Positions 34,700 through 44,902 are shown, counted from the stretch's first letter. The stretch: 64,000 nucleotides of DNA from Kocuria rhizophila DC2201 (GCF_000010285.1 NC_010617.1:1240001-1304000), one strand, 5' to 3'. The notes: generated by a model not told the origin, from the letters alone. Numbers and translations: made by a program.

Positions 34700-37600
34700 A
34701 TGTGGTTCCCTCATCTTCACGTGGCGTCCGCGTTCAGTGCGCACTACGGCGTGGCACGCCCGGAGGAGCTCGCGCGGGCGGCCGCCGGGCAGGGCGCGGA
34801 GATCCTGGCGTGCACGGACCGGGACGGTCTCTACGGTGCGGTCAAGCACGTGCTGGCGTGTCAGGAGCACGGGATCGCCCCCGTGCTGGGGGTGGACCTC
34901 GCCCTGCTGCGGGAACCCGTGCAGCACGCGGGTGCACCGGGCGGGGCGCGCCCGCGTGCAGGGAGCACACCGCAGCGCGGCGGCGCCGTGCGGCCGGGCG
35001 GGAACCCCGTTCCGGCACGCGGGAACGGGAGCGGCCCCGGCTCAGGGAGTGCGGGCCCGGTCCGCCCGGGGTCTGCCGCGGCCCGTGGGGGCCGGCGCAC
35101 GGCGGCGCCGCGGGTGGTCGGCCGGGTGGTGGTGCTGGCCACCGGGCACGACGGCGGGTCCGGGTACGCGGCGCTGTGCCGGCTGGTCTCGGCCGCCCAC
35201 CGCTCCCACGACCGCGCCGCGGCCAGCCCCATCGGCCTCACCGCCGCGCAGCTCGCGCGCCACGTGCACCGCGCCGCCCGCAGTGGGGAGCCCGGACTCG
35301 TGGTGCTGGTGGGGCCGGACTCGGACGCCGGCAGGCTGCTGGCCCGGCGGCACTACCGGGGCGCGCGGGAGGCCCTGAACCGCTGGCGTGCCCGGCTGCC
35401 ACCCGGTGCCCTCGTGGTGGAGACCACCACCCACCTGGCGCCGCAGGGCGAGGCGCTGAGCACGGGGCACGCGGTGCGCCTCTACGAGCTCGGGCGCGCC
35501 GCGGACGTGCCCGTGGTGCTCAGCAACGCCGTGCGCTACGCCCACCCGGGGCAGGCCGTCACCGCGGACGTCCTCGACGCCGCCCGCACCCTCATGTCCC
35601 TCGACGAGCTCGCCGGGGCGGACCGTGGGGTGCTGCAGCCCAACGGCCAGGGCTGGCTCAAGGACGGCCCGCGCATGGAACGGCTCGCCCACGAGATCGT
35701 CACCGCTGCCCGCGTGGACCGGGACACCCCCGCCCGGCTGCTCGTGGACACCCACCACCTCGCCGAACGCTGCCGCCTGGACCCGCAGGGGGACCTCGGC
35801 ATCGGGACCCCCGTGATCCCGGAGGCCTCCGTCCTCGGCCTCAGCGGGGACCCGGACCGCGAGCTCGCCCGGCGCTGCTACGCCGGTCTCGCCCGGCTGC
35901 ACGCCGGGGAGGACTGGGACCGCACCGTCCCCGGGCTCAACAGGGAGTCCCTGCGCGAGAGGCTCGAGCGCGAACTGTCCGTGATCTCCCAGCTGGGGTT
36001 CGCCGGGTACTTCCTCACCGTGGGAGAGGTCTCGGACCTGATGAGCGCCATGGACGTGCGCCACGCCGCGCGCGGCTCCGGGGTCTCCTCCCTGGTGGTG
36101 CACCTGCTCGGGATCTCACCCGCGGACCCCCTCGAGTACGACCTCGTGTTCGAGCGCTTCCTCTCACCGCTGCGCCCCAACCTCCCGGACATCGACATCG
36201 ACATGGAGAGCGCCCGCCGCCACGACGTCTACCGCCGGATCTTCGAACGCTTCGGTCCCCGCCGCGTGACCCTCATGAGCATGCAGAACGCCTACCGCTC
36301 CCGCGGTGCCGTCCGGGACGCCGGACTCGCCCTCGGCCTCGGCCCGCAGGACGTCGACCACGTGGCGGGTCAGCTGTGGCGGGTTCCGGGGGGCACGCTG
36401 CGCGAGGAGATCTCCCGCCGCCCCGAGCTGGCTCCCCTCGCGCAGCGCCTCAGGGACAACCGGCAGATGGACCTGCTGGTGGACCTCACCGAGCGCCTCG
36501 ACCGGCTGCCCCGCCACATCTCCATGCACCCGTGCGGGGTGATCCTCTCCGACACCACCCTGCTGGACCGCACCCCCGTGCAGGCCAGCGGAATCGGGCT
36601 GCCCATGTCCCAGTACGACAAGCACGACATGGACCCCATGGGGCTGATCAAGCTCGACATCCTGGGCGTGCGCATGCAGTCCACCCTCGCCCACGCCGTC
36701 GCGGAGGTCGCACGGCTGCACCCCCACGAGGCGCTCCCGGACCTGGACACCATGCCCCGCGACGACCCCGACACCTTCCGCCTCATCAGCTCCACCCACA
36801 CCCTGGGCTGCTTCCAGATCGAGTCCCCCGGGCAGCGCGAGCTCATCGGCACGATGGGCCCCGAGGAGTTCAACGACCTCGTCGTGGACATCTCCCTCTT
36901 CCGCCCCGGGCCCATGCAGGCCAACATGGTCCGCCCCTACCTGGACGCCCGCCACGGCTGGTCCACCCCCGTGTACCCCCACCCGGACCTCGAGGAGATC
37001 CTCGCCGAGACCCGCGGCGTGGCTGTCTACCACGAGCAGATCATGCGGATCATGGACCGGATGACCGGGTGCGGCCTGGGCCGCGCCGACGTCTGGCGCC
37101 GCCTGCTGGGCTCCCCCGGCGAGGAGCCGGTGGAGACCGCCTTCCGGGAGGGCGCACGTGCCCGGGGCTACACGCGGGCCGTCATCGACACCGTGTGGGA
37201 GATCCTCCACGCGTTCGGCAGCTTCGGCTTCTGCAAGGCCCACGGGGTGGCCTTCGCAGTGCCCACCTACCAGTCCGCGTGGTTGAAGACGCACCACCCG
37301 GAGGCCTTCATGGCGGGGGTGTGGGAGCACGACCCTGGGATGTACCCGGCGCGGCTGCTCGTGGGGGAGGCCCGCCGCATGGGTATCCCCGTGCTGGGAC
37401 CGGACGTCAACCGCAGCGGGGAGCACCACCGCGTGGAAGCGGTGACGCCCCGGCCCGGCACCGTGGTCTCCGGGGACCTGGACGCGGGGATCCCCCACAC
37501 GCAGGACGGTGCCTGGGGGATCCGGATGTCCCTGAGTGCCATCACCGGGATCAGCTCCGCCGAGATCGAGCGGCTCCTCGCGGGGCAGCCCTACGAGAAC

Positions 37601-38407
37601 CTCGCCGCGGTCCGCGCCCGTGCCCGGCCCTCCCGGCGGAGCCTGCAGCGCCTCGCCACGGCCGGGGCCCTCGACGGCCTGCTGCACGGTTCCGGGACCC
37701 GTGCCTCCCGCGCGGACATGGTCCACTTCCTGACGGACCGGGCGCAGCTCCCTGCCCGGGGGTCCGCGGGACGCACCGGGCCGGGCCAGGGGCAGCTCGC
37801 ACTGCCCCTGGGGGACGTGGACCTGACATCCCTGCCGGCCCGGCTGCCCGAGCTCACCCCGCAGGAGAGGGTGCGGGCGGAGATGGAGACCATGGACATC
37901 GAGGTCAGCGCCCACCTCATGGACTCCCACGCCGAGCTCGTGCGCGCCTACCGTGCCACACGGGCGCAGGACCTGCTGGGGCTGCGCAGCGGCAGCGAGG
38001 TGGTCGTGGCCGGTGTGCGGGTCTCCACCATGACCCCTCCCATGCGCAGCGGCAGACGCGTGGTCTTCATCTCCCTGGACGACGGTTCGGGGGCGGTGGA
38101 CTGCACGTTCTTCGACGAGGCGCAGGCTGCCTCCGGGGAGGTGCTCTTCGCTCCCACGCTGCTGCTGGTCCACGGCCACACACGACGCACGGGCCCCCGC
38201 GGGATCGGGATCCAGGCGGTCCGGGCCTGGGACCTCTCCCGCCCGGAGACCCTCCCCGACCCCCGCACGCTGCTGGGATCGTGCCCCACCCCCTCGCGGC
38301 CGCCGCGGCGCGACGGGCCGGCACGGGCGCGGCAGCCCCGGGGGCAAGGCAGCGGGCCGCGGGCCACCACTCAGCAGGCGTTCGGGCACGGGGCAGGTGT
38401 GCGATGA
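34700..38407 (+). CDS. dnaE2: Error-prone DNA polymerase DnaE2
   Basis: 1235 residues, DNA polymerase III alpha type C of the error-prone DnaE2 group, used in damage-induced translesion synthesis with ImuB. It starts directly with the PHP domain (MWFPHLHVASAFSAHYG). Catalytic aspartates lie in PDIDIDME near 496-503, with GSGVSSLVVHLLGISP before them and FGFCKAHGVAFA after; an OB fold VVVAGVRVSTMTPPM occurs near 1095. Residues 80-135 are an extra R/G/P-rich insert in the PHP region. The tail lacks the tau-binding end of DnaE1. The ATG has no SD and lies at the predicted transcription start. Confidence 0.92.
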   Translation: MWFPHLHVASAFSAHYGVARPEELARAAAGQGAEILACTDRDGLYGAVKHVLACQEHGIAPVLGVDLALLREPVQHAGAPGGARPRAGSTPQRGGAVRPGGNPVPARGNGSGPGSGSAGPVRPGSAAARGGRRTAAPRVVGRVVVLATGHDGGSGYAALCRLVSAAHRSHDRAAASPIGLTAAQLARHVHRAARSGEPGLVVLVGPDSDAGRLLARRHYRGAREALNRWRARLPPGALVVETTTHLAPQGEALSTGHAVRLYELGRAADVPVVLSNAVRYAHPGQAVTADVLDAARTLMSLDELAGADRGVLQPNGQGWLKDGPRMERLAHEIVTAARVDRDTPARLLVDTHHLAERCRLDPQGDLGIGTPVIPEASVLGLSGDPDRELARRCYAGLARLHAGEDWDRTVPGLNRESLRERLERELSVISQLGFAGYFLTVGEVSDLMSAMDVRHAARGSGVSSLVVHLLGISPADPLEYDLVFERFLSPLRPNLPDIDIDMESARRHDVYRRIFERFGPRRVTLMSMQNAYRSRGAVRDAGLALGLGPQDVDHVAGQLWRVPGGTLREEISRRPELAPLAQRLRDNRQMDLLVDLTERLDRLPRHISMHPCGVILSDTTLLDRTPVQASGIGLPMSQYDKHDMDPMGLIKLDILGVRMQSTLAHAVAEVARLHPHEALPDLDTMPRDDPDTFRLISSTHTLGCFQIESPGQRELIGTMGPEEFNDLVVDISLFRPGPMQANMVRPYLDARHGWSTPVYPHPDLEEILAETRGVAVYHEQIMRIMDRMTGCGLGRADVWRRLLGSPGEEPVETAFREGARARGYTRAVIDTVWEILHAFGSFGFCKAHGVAFAVPTYQSAWLKTHHPEAFMAGVWEHDPGMYPARLLVGEARRMGIPVLGPDVNRSGEHHRVEAVTPRPGTVVSGDLDAGIPHTQDGAWGIRMSLSAITGISSAEIERLLAGQPYENLAAVRARARPSRRSLQRLATAGALDGLLHGSGTRASRADMVHFLTDRAQLPARGSAGRTGPGQGQLALPLGDVDLTSLPARLPELTPQERVRAEMETMDIEVSAHLMDSHAELVRAYRATRAQDLLGLRSGSEVVVAGVRVSTMTPPMRSGRRVVFISLDDGSGAVDCTFFDEAQAASGEVLFAPTLLLVHGHTRRTGPRGIGIQAVRAWDLSRPETLPDPRTLLGSCPTPSRPPRRDGPARARQPRGQGSGPRATTQQAFGHGAGVR

Positions 38408-38482
38408 CACCGCCCATGACACACCGCGGACGCGCAACGGCACGGTGCGGCACACCGCGGGCGCTGTGGAACACTGAGAGCC

Positions 38483-39553
38483 ATGGCGAAGAACACCGGT
38501 GCAGGGGAGCTGCTGCCGTCCGTGGACCAGGTCACGGAGCAGGCCATCAACCTCGGCTACCGCTTCGACCAGAAGCTGCAGCGGTGGCGGCAGGGGCGTG
38601 CGGTGCAGCGGGGGGACATCCCCACCATGCTCGCGTTCGACGGCTACGGCAGTCCCCGCGACGTCCGCGCCCTGGGGCGCGTGCTGCTCAAGACCCGCTC
38701 GCTGGTGGACGAGACCGGCGCCGCCGCCGAGTCCATCCGCGGGTGGCGCTCCTTCTCCTCCGTCCCCTACGCTTTCGCGCACGTGAACGTGTGGCTGGGG
38801 GACCACGAGTTCCACTTCGTGGCGGACAAGGGGGGCGTGATCGACGTGGACCTCAACGTCTCCATGGCCCCGGGGGTGCACACCATCTACATGCAGGCGG
38901 AGGGCTCGGACGTCACCGAGGCCACCATCACCGTGGTCTCGGACCAGCAGCACCTGGGTGTCGTGTGCGACGTCGACGACACCGTGATGGTCACGGCGCT
39001 GCCCAGGCCCCTGCTCGCGGCGTGGAACTCCTTCGTGGCCAACGAGCACGCCCGCACCCCCACCCCGGGGATGTCCACCATGATGGACCGGCTGCGGCGG
39101 AGCCACCCGCACGCCCCGTTCCTCTACCTCTCCACGGGGGCGTGGAACGTGGCCCCCACGCTGCGCCGCTTCCTCACCCGCAACGCCTACCCGGCGGGTG
39201 CGCTGCTGCTCACGGACTGGGGGCCCACCACGGAGCGGTGGTTCCGTTCGGGCGCCCAGCACAAGGTGCAGAACCTGCAGCGTCTGGCCACCAACTTCCC
39301 GCACGTGAAGTGGATCCTCATCGGGGACGACGGTCAGCACGACCCGCAGATCTACTCGGGCTTCGCCCAGCGCCACCCGGAGTCCGTGGCGGCCATCGTG
39401 ATCCGCAACCTCTCACCCACCGAGGCCGTGCTCGCCGCGGGCGCCCGCGTCTCGGACCGGCACCAGGTCACGGTGCCCGAGGGCGTGCTGTGGCTCGAGG
39501 CCAACGACGGCGCCTCCATCTCGGACCAGCTGCGGGACGCCGGGCTGCTCTGA
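38483..39553 (+). CDS. App1-family (DUF2183) phosphatase-like protein
   Basis: 356 residues, no signal peptide. The haloacid-dehalogenase-like motif CDVDDTVMVT (DxDxT, Asp 163 and 165) and a later WILIGDDGQHD match the catalytic domain of the App1 phosphatidate phosphatase family. A beta-rich region (about 90-155) precedes it. Bacterial members are poorly studied and the substrate is unknown. No SD; AACACT, seven bases before the ATG, could be a -10 of a leaderless mRNA. Confidence 0.85.
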   Translation: MAKNTGAGELLPSVDQVTEQAINLGYRFDQKLQRWRQGRAVQRGDIPTMLAFDGYGSPRDVRALGRVLLKTRSLVDETGAAAESIRGWRSFSSVPYAFAHVNVWLGDHEFHFVADKGGVIDVDLNVSMAPGVHTIYMQAEGSDVTEATITVVSDQQHLGVVCDVDDTVMVTALPRPLLAAWNSFVANEHARTPTPGMSTMMDRLRRSHPHAPFLYLSTGAWNVAPTLRRFLTRNAYPAGALLLTDWGPTTERWFRSGAQHKVQNLQRLATNFPHVKWILIGDDGQHDPQIYSGFAQRHPESVAAIVIRNLSPTEAVLAAGARVSDRHQVTVPEGVLWLEANDGASISDQLRDAGLL

Positions 39554-39678
39554 GCCCGCACCGGCAGGTGCGCCCTGCCCGTCCGGAGGGCCGCTGCGCC
39601 CACCCGGCCGTGCGCCCGCAGCGGCGGCCGAAAACTTTTTCGGTGAGTTCCGGAACAGCTCTTATCCACACCGACCGC

Positions 39679-39710
39679 GGCGCGGACCGCGGGATCACGC
39701 GGTCCGCGCC
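39679..39710. terminator. Perfect hairpin between App1-like gene and nrdH
   Basis: A 13-bp perfect stem (39679-39691 with 39698-39710), six-base loop, no T tract. A smaller CCGAAAA/TTTTCGG hairpin lies at 39628-39643. Either may end the upstream transcript. The remaining bases 39554-39767 hold nothing else recognised. Confidence 0.55.
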
Positions 39711-39767
39711 GTCCCGTCCTGTGGACAACACGGGGGAAAACACGCGACCCCCTGTGGAACACGTGAC

Positions 39768-39814
39768 CACATCATGTTGGGTGTCCTGTCCATGTGCGCC
39801 ACTAGATGTAGTAT
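39768..39814 (+). promoter_or_regulatory. Tandem NrdR boxes upstream of nrdH
   Basis: Two related palindromes, CACATCATGTTGG (39768-39780) and CACTAGATGTAGTAT (39800-39814), start 32 bp apart, three helical turns, the usual spacing for the ribonucleotide reductase repressor NrdR. TAGTAT (39809-39814) in the second box is a likely -10. Confidence 0.8.
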
Positions 39815-39914
39815 TGACGCAGATGTTCAATCGTCTGGCGCACCACCCGGTTCACGAGCCCCACGGCCCCGGGAACGCCGGAGCAACAGGTACTTCCCGC
39901 AAGGAGAATGGGCT

Positions 39915-40151
39915 ATGTCAGTCACCGTGTATTCCAAGCCGTCGTGCGTCCAGTGCAACGCCACCTACCGTGCCCTCACCAAGAAGGGCATCGACTACAC
40001 GGTGGTGGATGTCACCGAGGACACCGCCGCGTACGAGCACGTGGTGGGTCTGGGCTACCAGCAGGTCCCCGTGGTGGAGACCGGTTCCGAGCACTGGTCC
40101 GGGTTCCGCCCGGACAAGATCAACTCCCTGGCCCTGCTGCTCTCCGCCTGA
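39915..40151 (+). CDS. nrdH: Glutaredoxin-like NrdH
   Basis: 78 residues, with the redox site KPSCVQCNAT (CxxC) and the closing GFRPDKINSL typical of NrdH. It delivers electrons from thioredoxin reductase to the class Ib ribonucleotide reductase. ATG 39915 is preceded by AAGGAG at the right distance; ATG 39908 is in another frame. First gene of the nrdHIE cluster. Confidence 0.95.
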   Translation: MSVTVYSKPSCVQCNATYRALTKKGIDYTVVDVTEDTAAYEHVVGLGYQQVPVVETGSEHWSGFRPDKINSLALLLSA

Positions 40152-40519
40152 GCCGAGCACCGGGCCGGACGCCACCGCCCGGCCCTCGGGCGGCACCACT
40201 GACCGGCTGCCCGCCCACCGGCCCCGCGCTCGTTCACCGGCGGGGCTCGCTCACCGGCAGGACTCGCACCAGCCGCCACCCGCGCAGCCGGTCGTGGCGC
40301 ATCCAGCTCCCTCGCCCGCTCGTGGACCGGTCGCCGGGAACCGGCCGCGCACCGACCGGCGGCTCACCGGTCACCGTCCGACCGTTGCCCGGTCGGACAC
40401 CGGAGACCGGCCGGCCCCGGGAGGCGGTCCCGGCAGACGGTTCCAGGACCCTGCCGGGAACCGCTCTCCGCACGCACGATCCCCGGACACGATCCCCCCA
40501 GAATCGAAGTGATCCGCCC
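40152..40519 (+). other. Hairpin-rich spacer splitting nrdH from nrdI
   Basis: 368 bases with no plausible gene. Many ACCGG words, two GCCGGGAACCG words (near 40333 and 40453; a third occurs near 27619), and a perfect 9-bp hairpin at 40376-40398 (arms GTCCGACCG/CGGTCGGAC). In related genomes these genes are normally almost adjacent. Confidence 0.6.
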
Positions 40520-41014
40520 ATGAGTGCTCTTGCCTCGGTTCTCGCCCGGGCGAAGGAGCGGGAACACGATCGGAATCCCGCGCCGGCGGGGGAGGACGCA
40601 CCCCTGGTGGTGTACTTCTCCTCCGTCACCCGCAACACGGACCGTTTCATCGCCAAGCTGCCGGTGCGCTCCATCCGGCTGCCCCTCAGGACGTCCGAAC
40701 CCCCTCCCCGGATCGAGGAGCCGTTCGTGCTGGCTGTGCCCAGCTACGGTCGCCCCGGGGGAGCGGGATCGGTCCCCCCGCAAGTCGTCAAGTTCCTCAA
40801 CGACGCCCCCTCTCGGGCCCACCTCAAGGGTGTGATCGGAGCGGGCAACACCAACTTCGGGCCGCTGTTCTGCGTGGCCGCGGAGAAGGTGGCTGCCAAG
40901 TGCCAGGTCCCCCTGCTGTACAAGTTCGAGCTCATGGGCACGGACGAGGACGTCGAAAAAGTCACCCAAGGATTGGAAGAGTTTTGGCCAGCATTCACGA
41001 AACCCCGGGAGTGA
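40520..41014 (+). CDS. nrdI: Flavodoxin-like NrdI
   Basis: 164 residues. It supplies the oxidant that activates the manganese cofactor of Nrd[20 protein letters not shown] holds the FMN phosphate loop, and [15 protein letters not shown] the second flavin loop. The first 30 residues are a charged extension. Its stop overlaps the preferred nrdE start (GTGA). Confidence 0.94.
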   Translation: MSALASVLARAKEREHDRNPAPAGEDAPLVVYFSSVTRNTDRFIAKLPVRSIRLPLRTSEPPPRIEEPFVLAVPSYGRPGGAGSVPPQVVKFLNDAPSRAHLKGVIGAGNTNFGPLFCVAAEKVAAKCQVPLLYKFELMGTDEDVEKVTQGLEEFWPAFTKPRE

Positions 41015-43170
41015 GCGTCGAGCCCGGTCACGAGGATCCCACGTGCCCCGAGCAGTACCGGGGTCTGGGCTACCACGAGCTCAACGCCCTGCTGAACCTC
41101 TACGACGCCGAGGGCAACATCCAGTTCGAGGCGGACCGTCAGGCCGCGCGGCAGTACTTCCTGCAGCACGTCAACAAGAACACCGTGTTCTTCCACGACC
41201 TCGAGGAGAAGCTCAAGTACCTGGTGGACCACCAGTACTACGAGGCCGAGGTGCTCGAGAAGTACAGCGTGGAGTTCATCAAGGAGCTGTCCAAGCAGGC
41301 GTACGGCTACAAGTTCCGCTTCCAGACCTTCCTGGGCGCGTTCAAGTTCTACACGTCCTACACGCTGAAGACGTTCGACGGACAGCGCTACCTGGAGCGC
41401 TTCGAGGACCGCGTGGTCATGGTCTCCCTCTACCTCGCGGACGGGGACGAGACCCTGGCGAAGCGTCTGGTGGGCGAGATCATCTCCGGTCGCTTCCAGC
41501 CGGCCACTCCCACGTTCCTCAACGCGGGCAAGAAGCAGCGCGGCGAGCTGGTCTCGTGCTTCCTGGTGCGCTTCGAGGACAACATGGAGTCCATCGGGCG
41601 CAACATCAACTCGGCGCTGCAGCTGTCCAAGCGCGGCGGCGGTGTGGCGTTCGCGCTGACGAACCTGCGCGAGTCCGGTGCGCCGATCAAGATGATCGAG
41701 AACCAGTCCTCGGGCGTCATCCCGGTCATGAAGCTGCTGGAGGACTCGTTCTCCTACGCGAACCAGCTGGGGGCCCGTCAGGGCGCGGGTGCTGTGTACC
41801 TTCACGCCCACCACCCGGACATCCTCAATTTCCTGGACACCAAGCGCGAGAACGCGGACGAGAAGATCCGCATCAAGACCCTCTCGCTCGGCGTCGTCAT
41901 CCCGGACATCACGTTCGAGCTGGCGAAGAAGAACCAGGACATGTACCTGTTCTCGCCGTACGACGTGGAGCGCATCTACGGAATGCCCTTCGCGGACGTG
42001 AACGTGAGCGAGAAGTACCACGAGATGGTGGACGACTCTCGGATCACGAAGACCAAGATCAACGCCCGCGAGTTCTTCCAGACCGTCGCGGAGGTGCAGT
42101 TCGAGTCCGGCTACCCGTACATCATGTTCGAGGACACGGTGAACCGCGCCAACCCGATCGACGGCAAGATCATCATGTCCAACCTGTGCTCCGAGATCCT
42201 GCAGGTCTCCGAGCCCTCGGTCTACAACGAGGACCTCACCTATGCGGAGGTGGGCAAGGACATCTCGTGCAACCTGGGGTCCATGAACATCGCCATGGCC
42301 ATGGAGTCCCCGGACTTCGGGGCGAGCATCGAGACCGCGATCCGCGGCCTCACCGCAGTGTCGGACATGTCCAACATCGACTCCGTGCCCTCGATCCGCC
42401 GCGGCAACCAGATGTCCCACGCGGTGGGCCTGGGCCAGATGAACCTGCACGGGTACCTGGCCAAGGAGCACGTGTTCTACGGTTCCGAGGAGGGCGTGGA
42501 CTTCACGAACATGTACTTCTACGCCGTGACGTACCACGCGATCCGGGCGTCGAACCTGATCGCCAAGGAGCGCGGGGAGTCCTTCGTGGGCTTCGAGAAG
42601 TCCGACTATGCGAACGGCACGTACTTTGACAAGTACATCGACGGCACGTGGGAGCCTGCGACCGCCCGCGTCCGCGAGCTTTTTGCGCGCGCCGGTGTGG
42701 CGCTGCCCACCGCGCAGGACTGGCGTGAGCTGCGCGAGAAGGTCATGGCGGACGGGATGTACAACCAGAACCTGCAGGCCGTGCCGCCCACGGGTTCCAT
42801 CTCGTACATCAACAACTCCACCTCCTCGATCCACCCGATCGCCTCGCGCATCGAGATCCGCAAGGAGGGCAAGCTGGGGCGCGTGTACTACCCGGCGCCC
42901 TTCATGAATGACGAGAACCTGGAGTATTTCCAGGACGCGTACGAGATCGGCTTCGAGAAGATCATCGACACGTACGCCGCGGCCACGCAGCACGTGGACC
43001 AGGGCCTGTCCCTGACGCTGTTCTTCAAGGACACCGCCACCACGCGTGACATCAACCGGGCGCAGATCTACGCGTGGCGCAAGGGCATCAAGACCATGTA
43101 CTACTCGCGGATCCGCCAGCTGGCGCTCGAGGGCACAGAGGTCGAGGGCTGCGTGTCCTGCATGCTGTGA
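41011..43170 (+). CDS. nrdE: Class Ib ribonucleotide reductase alpha subunit NrdE
   Basis: 719 residues from GTG 41011. It reduces ribonucleoside diphosphates. [15 protein letters not shown] holds the first redox cysteine, FAKRGGG-like [11 protein letters not shown] the substrate loop, SNLCSEILQ the thiyl-radical cysteine region, and the C-terminal GCVSCML the electron-shuttling pair. No N-terminal ATP-cone is present, as expected for class Ib. TTG 40984 (nine residues earlier) is an alternative start. NrdF, the radical subunit, is not in the window. Confidence 0.94.
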   Translation: MSVEPGHEDPTCPEQYRGLGYHELNALLNLYDAEGNIQFEADRQAARQYFLQHVNKNTVFFHDLEEKLKYLVDHQYYEAEVLEKYSVEFIKELSKQAYGYKFRFQTFLGAFKFYTSYTLKTFDGQRYLERFEDRVVMVSLYLADGDETLAKRLVGEIISGRFQPATPTFLNAGKKQRGELVSCFLVRFEDNMESIGRNINSALQLSKRGGGVAFALTNLRESGAPIKMIENQSSGVIPVMKLLEDSFSYANQLGARQGAGAVYLHAHHPDILNFLDTKRENADEKIRIKTLSLGVVIPDITFELAKKNQDMYLFSPYDVERIYGMPFADVNVSEKYHEMVDDSRITKTKINAREFFQTVAEVQFESGYPYIMFEDTVNRANPIDGKIIMSNLCSEILQVSEPSVYNEDLTYAEVGKDISCNLGSMNIAMAMESPDFGASIETAIRGLTAVSDMSNIDSVPSIRRGNQMSHAVGLGQMNLHGYLAKEHVFYGSEEGVDFTNMYFYAVTYHAIRASNLIAKERGESFVGFEKSDYANGTYFDKYIDGTWEPATARVRELFARAGVALPTAQDWRELREKVMADGMYNQNLQAVPPTGSISYINNSTSSIHPIASRIEIRKEGKLGRVYYPAPFMNDENLEYFQDAYEIGFEKIIDTYAAATQHVDQGLSLTLFFKDTATTRDINRAQIYAWRKGIKTMYYSRIRQLALEGTEVEGCVSCML

Positions 43171-43340
43171 CGCGCCGTCGTCGTCGGTGAGCACGGGGGA
43201 CGACGCCGCCGCGTGGTGTCCCCCGCGGGCCTCACCCTGCTCCGCTGCCCCGTTCGACCGGCCGGTCGTGCGGGGCAGCGGCGTCCCCGGGCTCGCCGAG
43301 CGCGCGCCCGCCCGTCCCACCACTTCAGGAGAAACCCCGC

Positions 43341-44294
43341 ATGACCCAGCCCCAGCAGAGCACCTCGGAGAGCACACCGCGGTGGTTTACCGCCCAGCAG
43401 ATCCTCGACGCCGTGAGTCCGCGGCGGGCCCGCGAGCTGCTGGCCGAGACCCTGCGGAGCGGTTTCCGCCCCGAGGAGGATCCCGCCCGTGACAACGTGG
43501 CGGCGGGGGAGGGCCACATGCTGCTCATGCCCTCCGTGCTGGGGCCATGGAGCGGCATCAAGGTGGCCTCGGTCTCTCCGGGCAACCCGCAGCGGGGCCT
43601 GCCACGGATCCAGGCGACCTACCTGCTGCTGGACACCGCCACCCTCACCGTGCGCGCCATGATGGAGGGCAACGCGCTCACCACGCTGCGCACACCGGCG
43701 ATCTCCGCACTGGCCGCCGAGCACCTGGCGGCCCCGGGGGCCCGCACCCTGATGGTGTTCGGCACCGGTCCGCAGGCGCTGTCCCACATCGAGGCGTTCG
43801 CGGACGTCAGGGCACTGGACGAGGTGGTCGTGTGCGGGCGGTCCCCGGAGAAGGTCGAGGCGGCCCTCGAGCACGCACGGTCCCTCGGGCTGACGGCCCG
43901 TGCGGGTGACGCGGACGAGGTGGGCTCGGCGGACATCGTGGTGTGCGCGACCTCGGCGTCCCAGCCGCTGTTTGACGGGACGCTGGTCCGGGACTCAGCG
44001 TGCGTCGTCGCCATGGGATCCCACGAGCCCGGCGCCCGGGAGCTGGACGACGCACTGATGGAGCGCGCCCAGGTGGTCGTGGAGGACCGCGGGACCGCGC
44101 TGCGGGAGGCGGGGGACGTCATCCAGGCAGTCGCCCACGGGGCGCTGCAGGAGGACGCGCTCGTGCCGCTCGCGGACGTCGTCGCGGGACGCGCGGCCGT
44201 GGCCGAGGACCGGCCGCGCGTGTTCAAGTGCGTGGGGATGAGCTGGCAGGACCTCGCGGTGGCGGCCGGCGTGCTGGAGGCCGCGGCCGACTGA
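43341..44294 (+). CDS. Ornithine cyclodeaminase/mu-crystallin family protein
   Basis: 317 residues. The substrate half contains MLLMPSV, GIKVASVSPGN and NALTTLRTPA; the NAD-binding half MVFGTGPQALSHIEAF. Family members deaminate ornithine or reduce cyclic imines and keto acids, so the exact reaction cannot be read from sequence. CAGGAG precedes the ATG. It stands 170 bases after nrdE where nrdF might be expected. Confidence 0.87.
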   Translation: MTQPQQSTSESTPRWFTAQQILDAVSPRRARELLAETLRSGFRPEEDPARDNVAAGEGHMLLMPSVLGPWSGIKVASVSPGNPQRGLPRIQATYLLLDTATLTVRAMMEGNALTTLRTPAISALAAEHLAAPGARTLMVFGTGPQALSHIEAFADVRALDEVVVCGRSPEKVEAALEHARSLGLTARAGDADEVGSADIVVCATSASQPLFDGTLVRDSACVVAMGSHEPGARELDDALMERAQVVVEDRGTALREAGDVIQAVAHGALQEDALVPLADVVAGRAAVAEDRPRVFKCVGMSWQDLAVAAGVLEAAAD

Positions 44295-44308
44295 TCGCCG
44301 CCCGGCTG

Positions 44309-44395
44309 GACGCGGGGCCACCCAACGCTAGACGGCCACGCGCCGGGGCTACGGAACGCCTGACGACTGGACGCCGGGGCCACCGAACGCCCGCG
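44309..44395. repeat. Imperfect 30-31 bp tandem repeat, three copies
   Basis: Units start at 44309, 44340 and 44370 and share GACGC/GCGCC, GGGGC(C/T)AC and AACGC. Non-coding, just after the cyclodeaminase gene. Confidence 0.7.
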
Positions 44396-44902
44396 GCCGG
44401 AGGTGGCCGGGCGGCGTCGTGCCCGCCCCGCTCACGCCTCCCCGGTGGGAGCGGCGCGGGGTCTGCGGTACGCCCGGATGATGCTCGCACGCCCTTCCGC
44501 CCCGAGCGCGGCGATGCGGGCCCTGGTGACACTGCTCGACGACCCGCGGCGCCCGGTGGTGGACTGTCTGGAGGTTGCGCAGGCGATCTCGGCGGGATTC
44601 CCCGCCGCGCCCTGCCCGGACCGCGCTGCTGCGTCCGGGGAGCCGGCGAACGAGGAACCCCTCGTCCAGGGCCTGCTCGTCCAGCTGGGGTGACCGGCGA
44701 GGGCCCCAGCACGAGGCCACGCCGTCGAGCAGCGCGGCGGGAACGGAGGCCCCCTCCAGGGAGGTGGTGGTGCGGCGCGCCATGGAGGGGATGGTCAGCT
44801 ACGACTGGCTCACCCGGATCCTGCGGGCCCTCGGTCACGCATCGCACTCGATGGACTGCGCCGGGCCGTGGGAACGGCGGCCGAACAAGCCCCAGGCATG
44901 AG
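44396..44902. other. No recognised gene
   Basis: About 500 bases. Short open frames exist (for example 44403-44693) but have no SD, no family match and poor codon-position signal. One copy of the GGCGTCGT word lies at 44413. Possibly an eroded gene. Confidence 0.4.

Noticed and set aside
35000-40512. A 1936-residue plus-strand frame over dnaE2 and the App1-like gene
   Set aside because: It is in a different frame from both real genes and lacks any motif; it exists because stops are rare.
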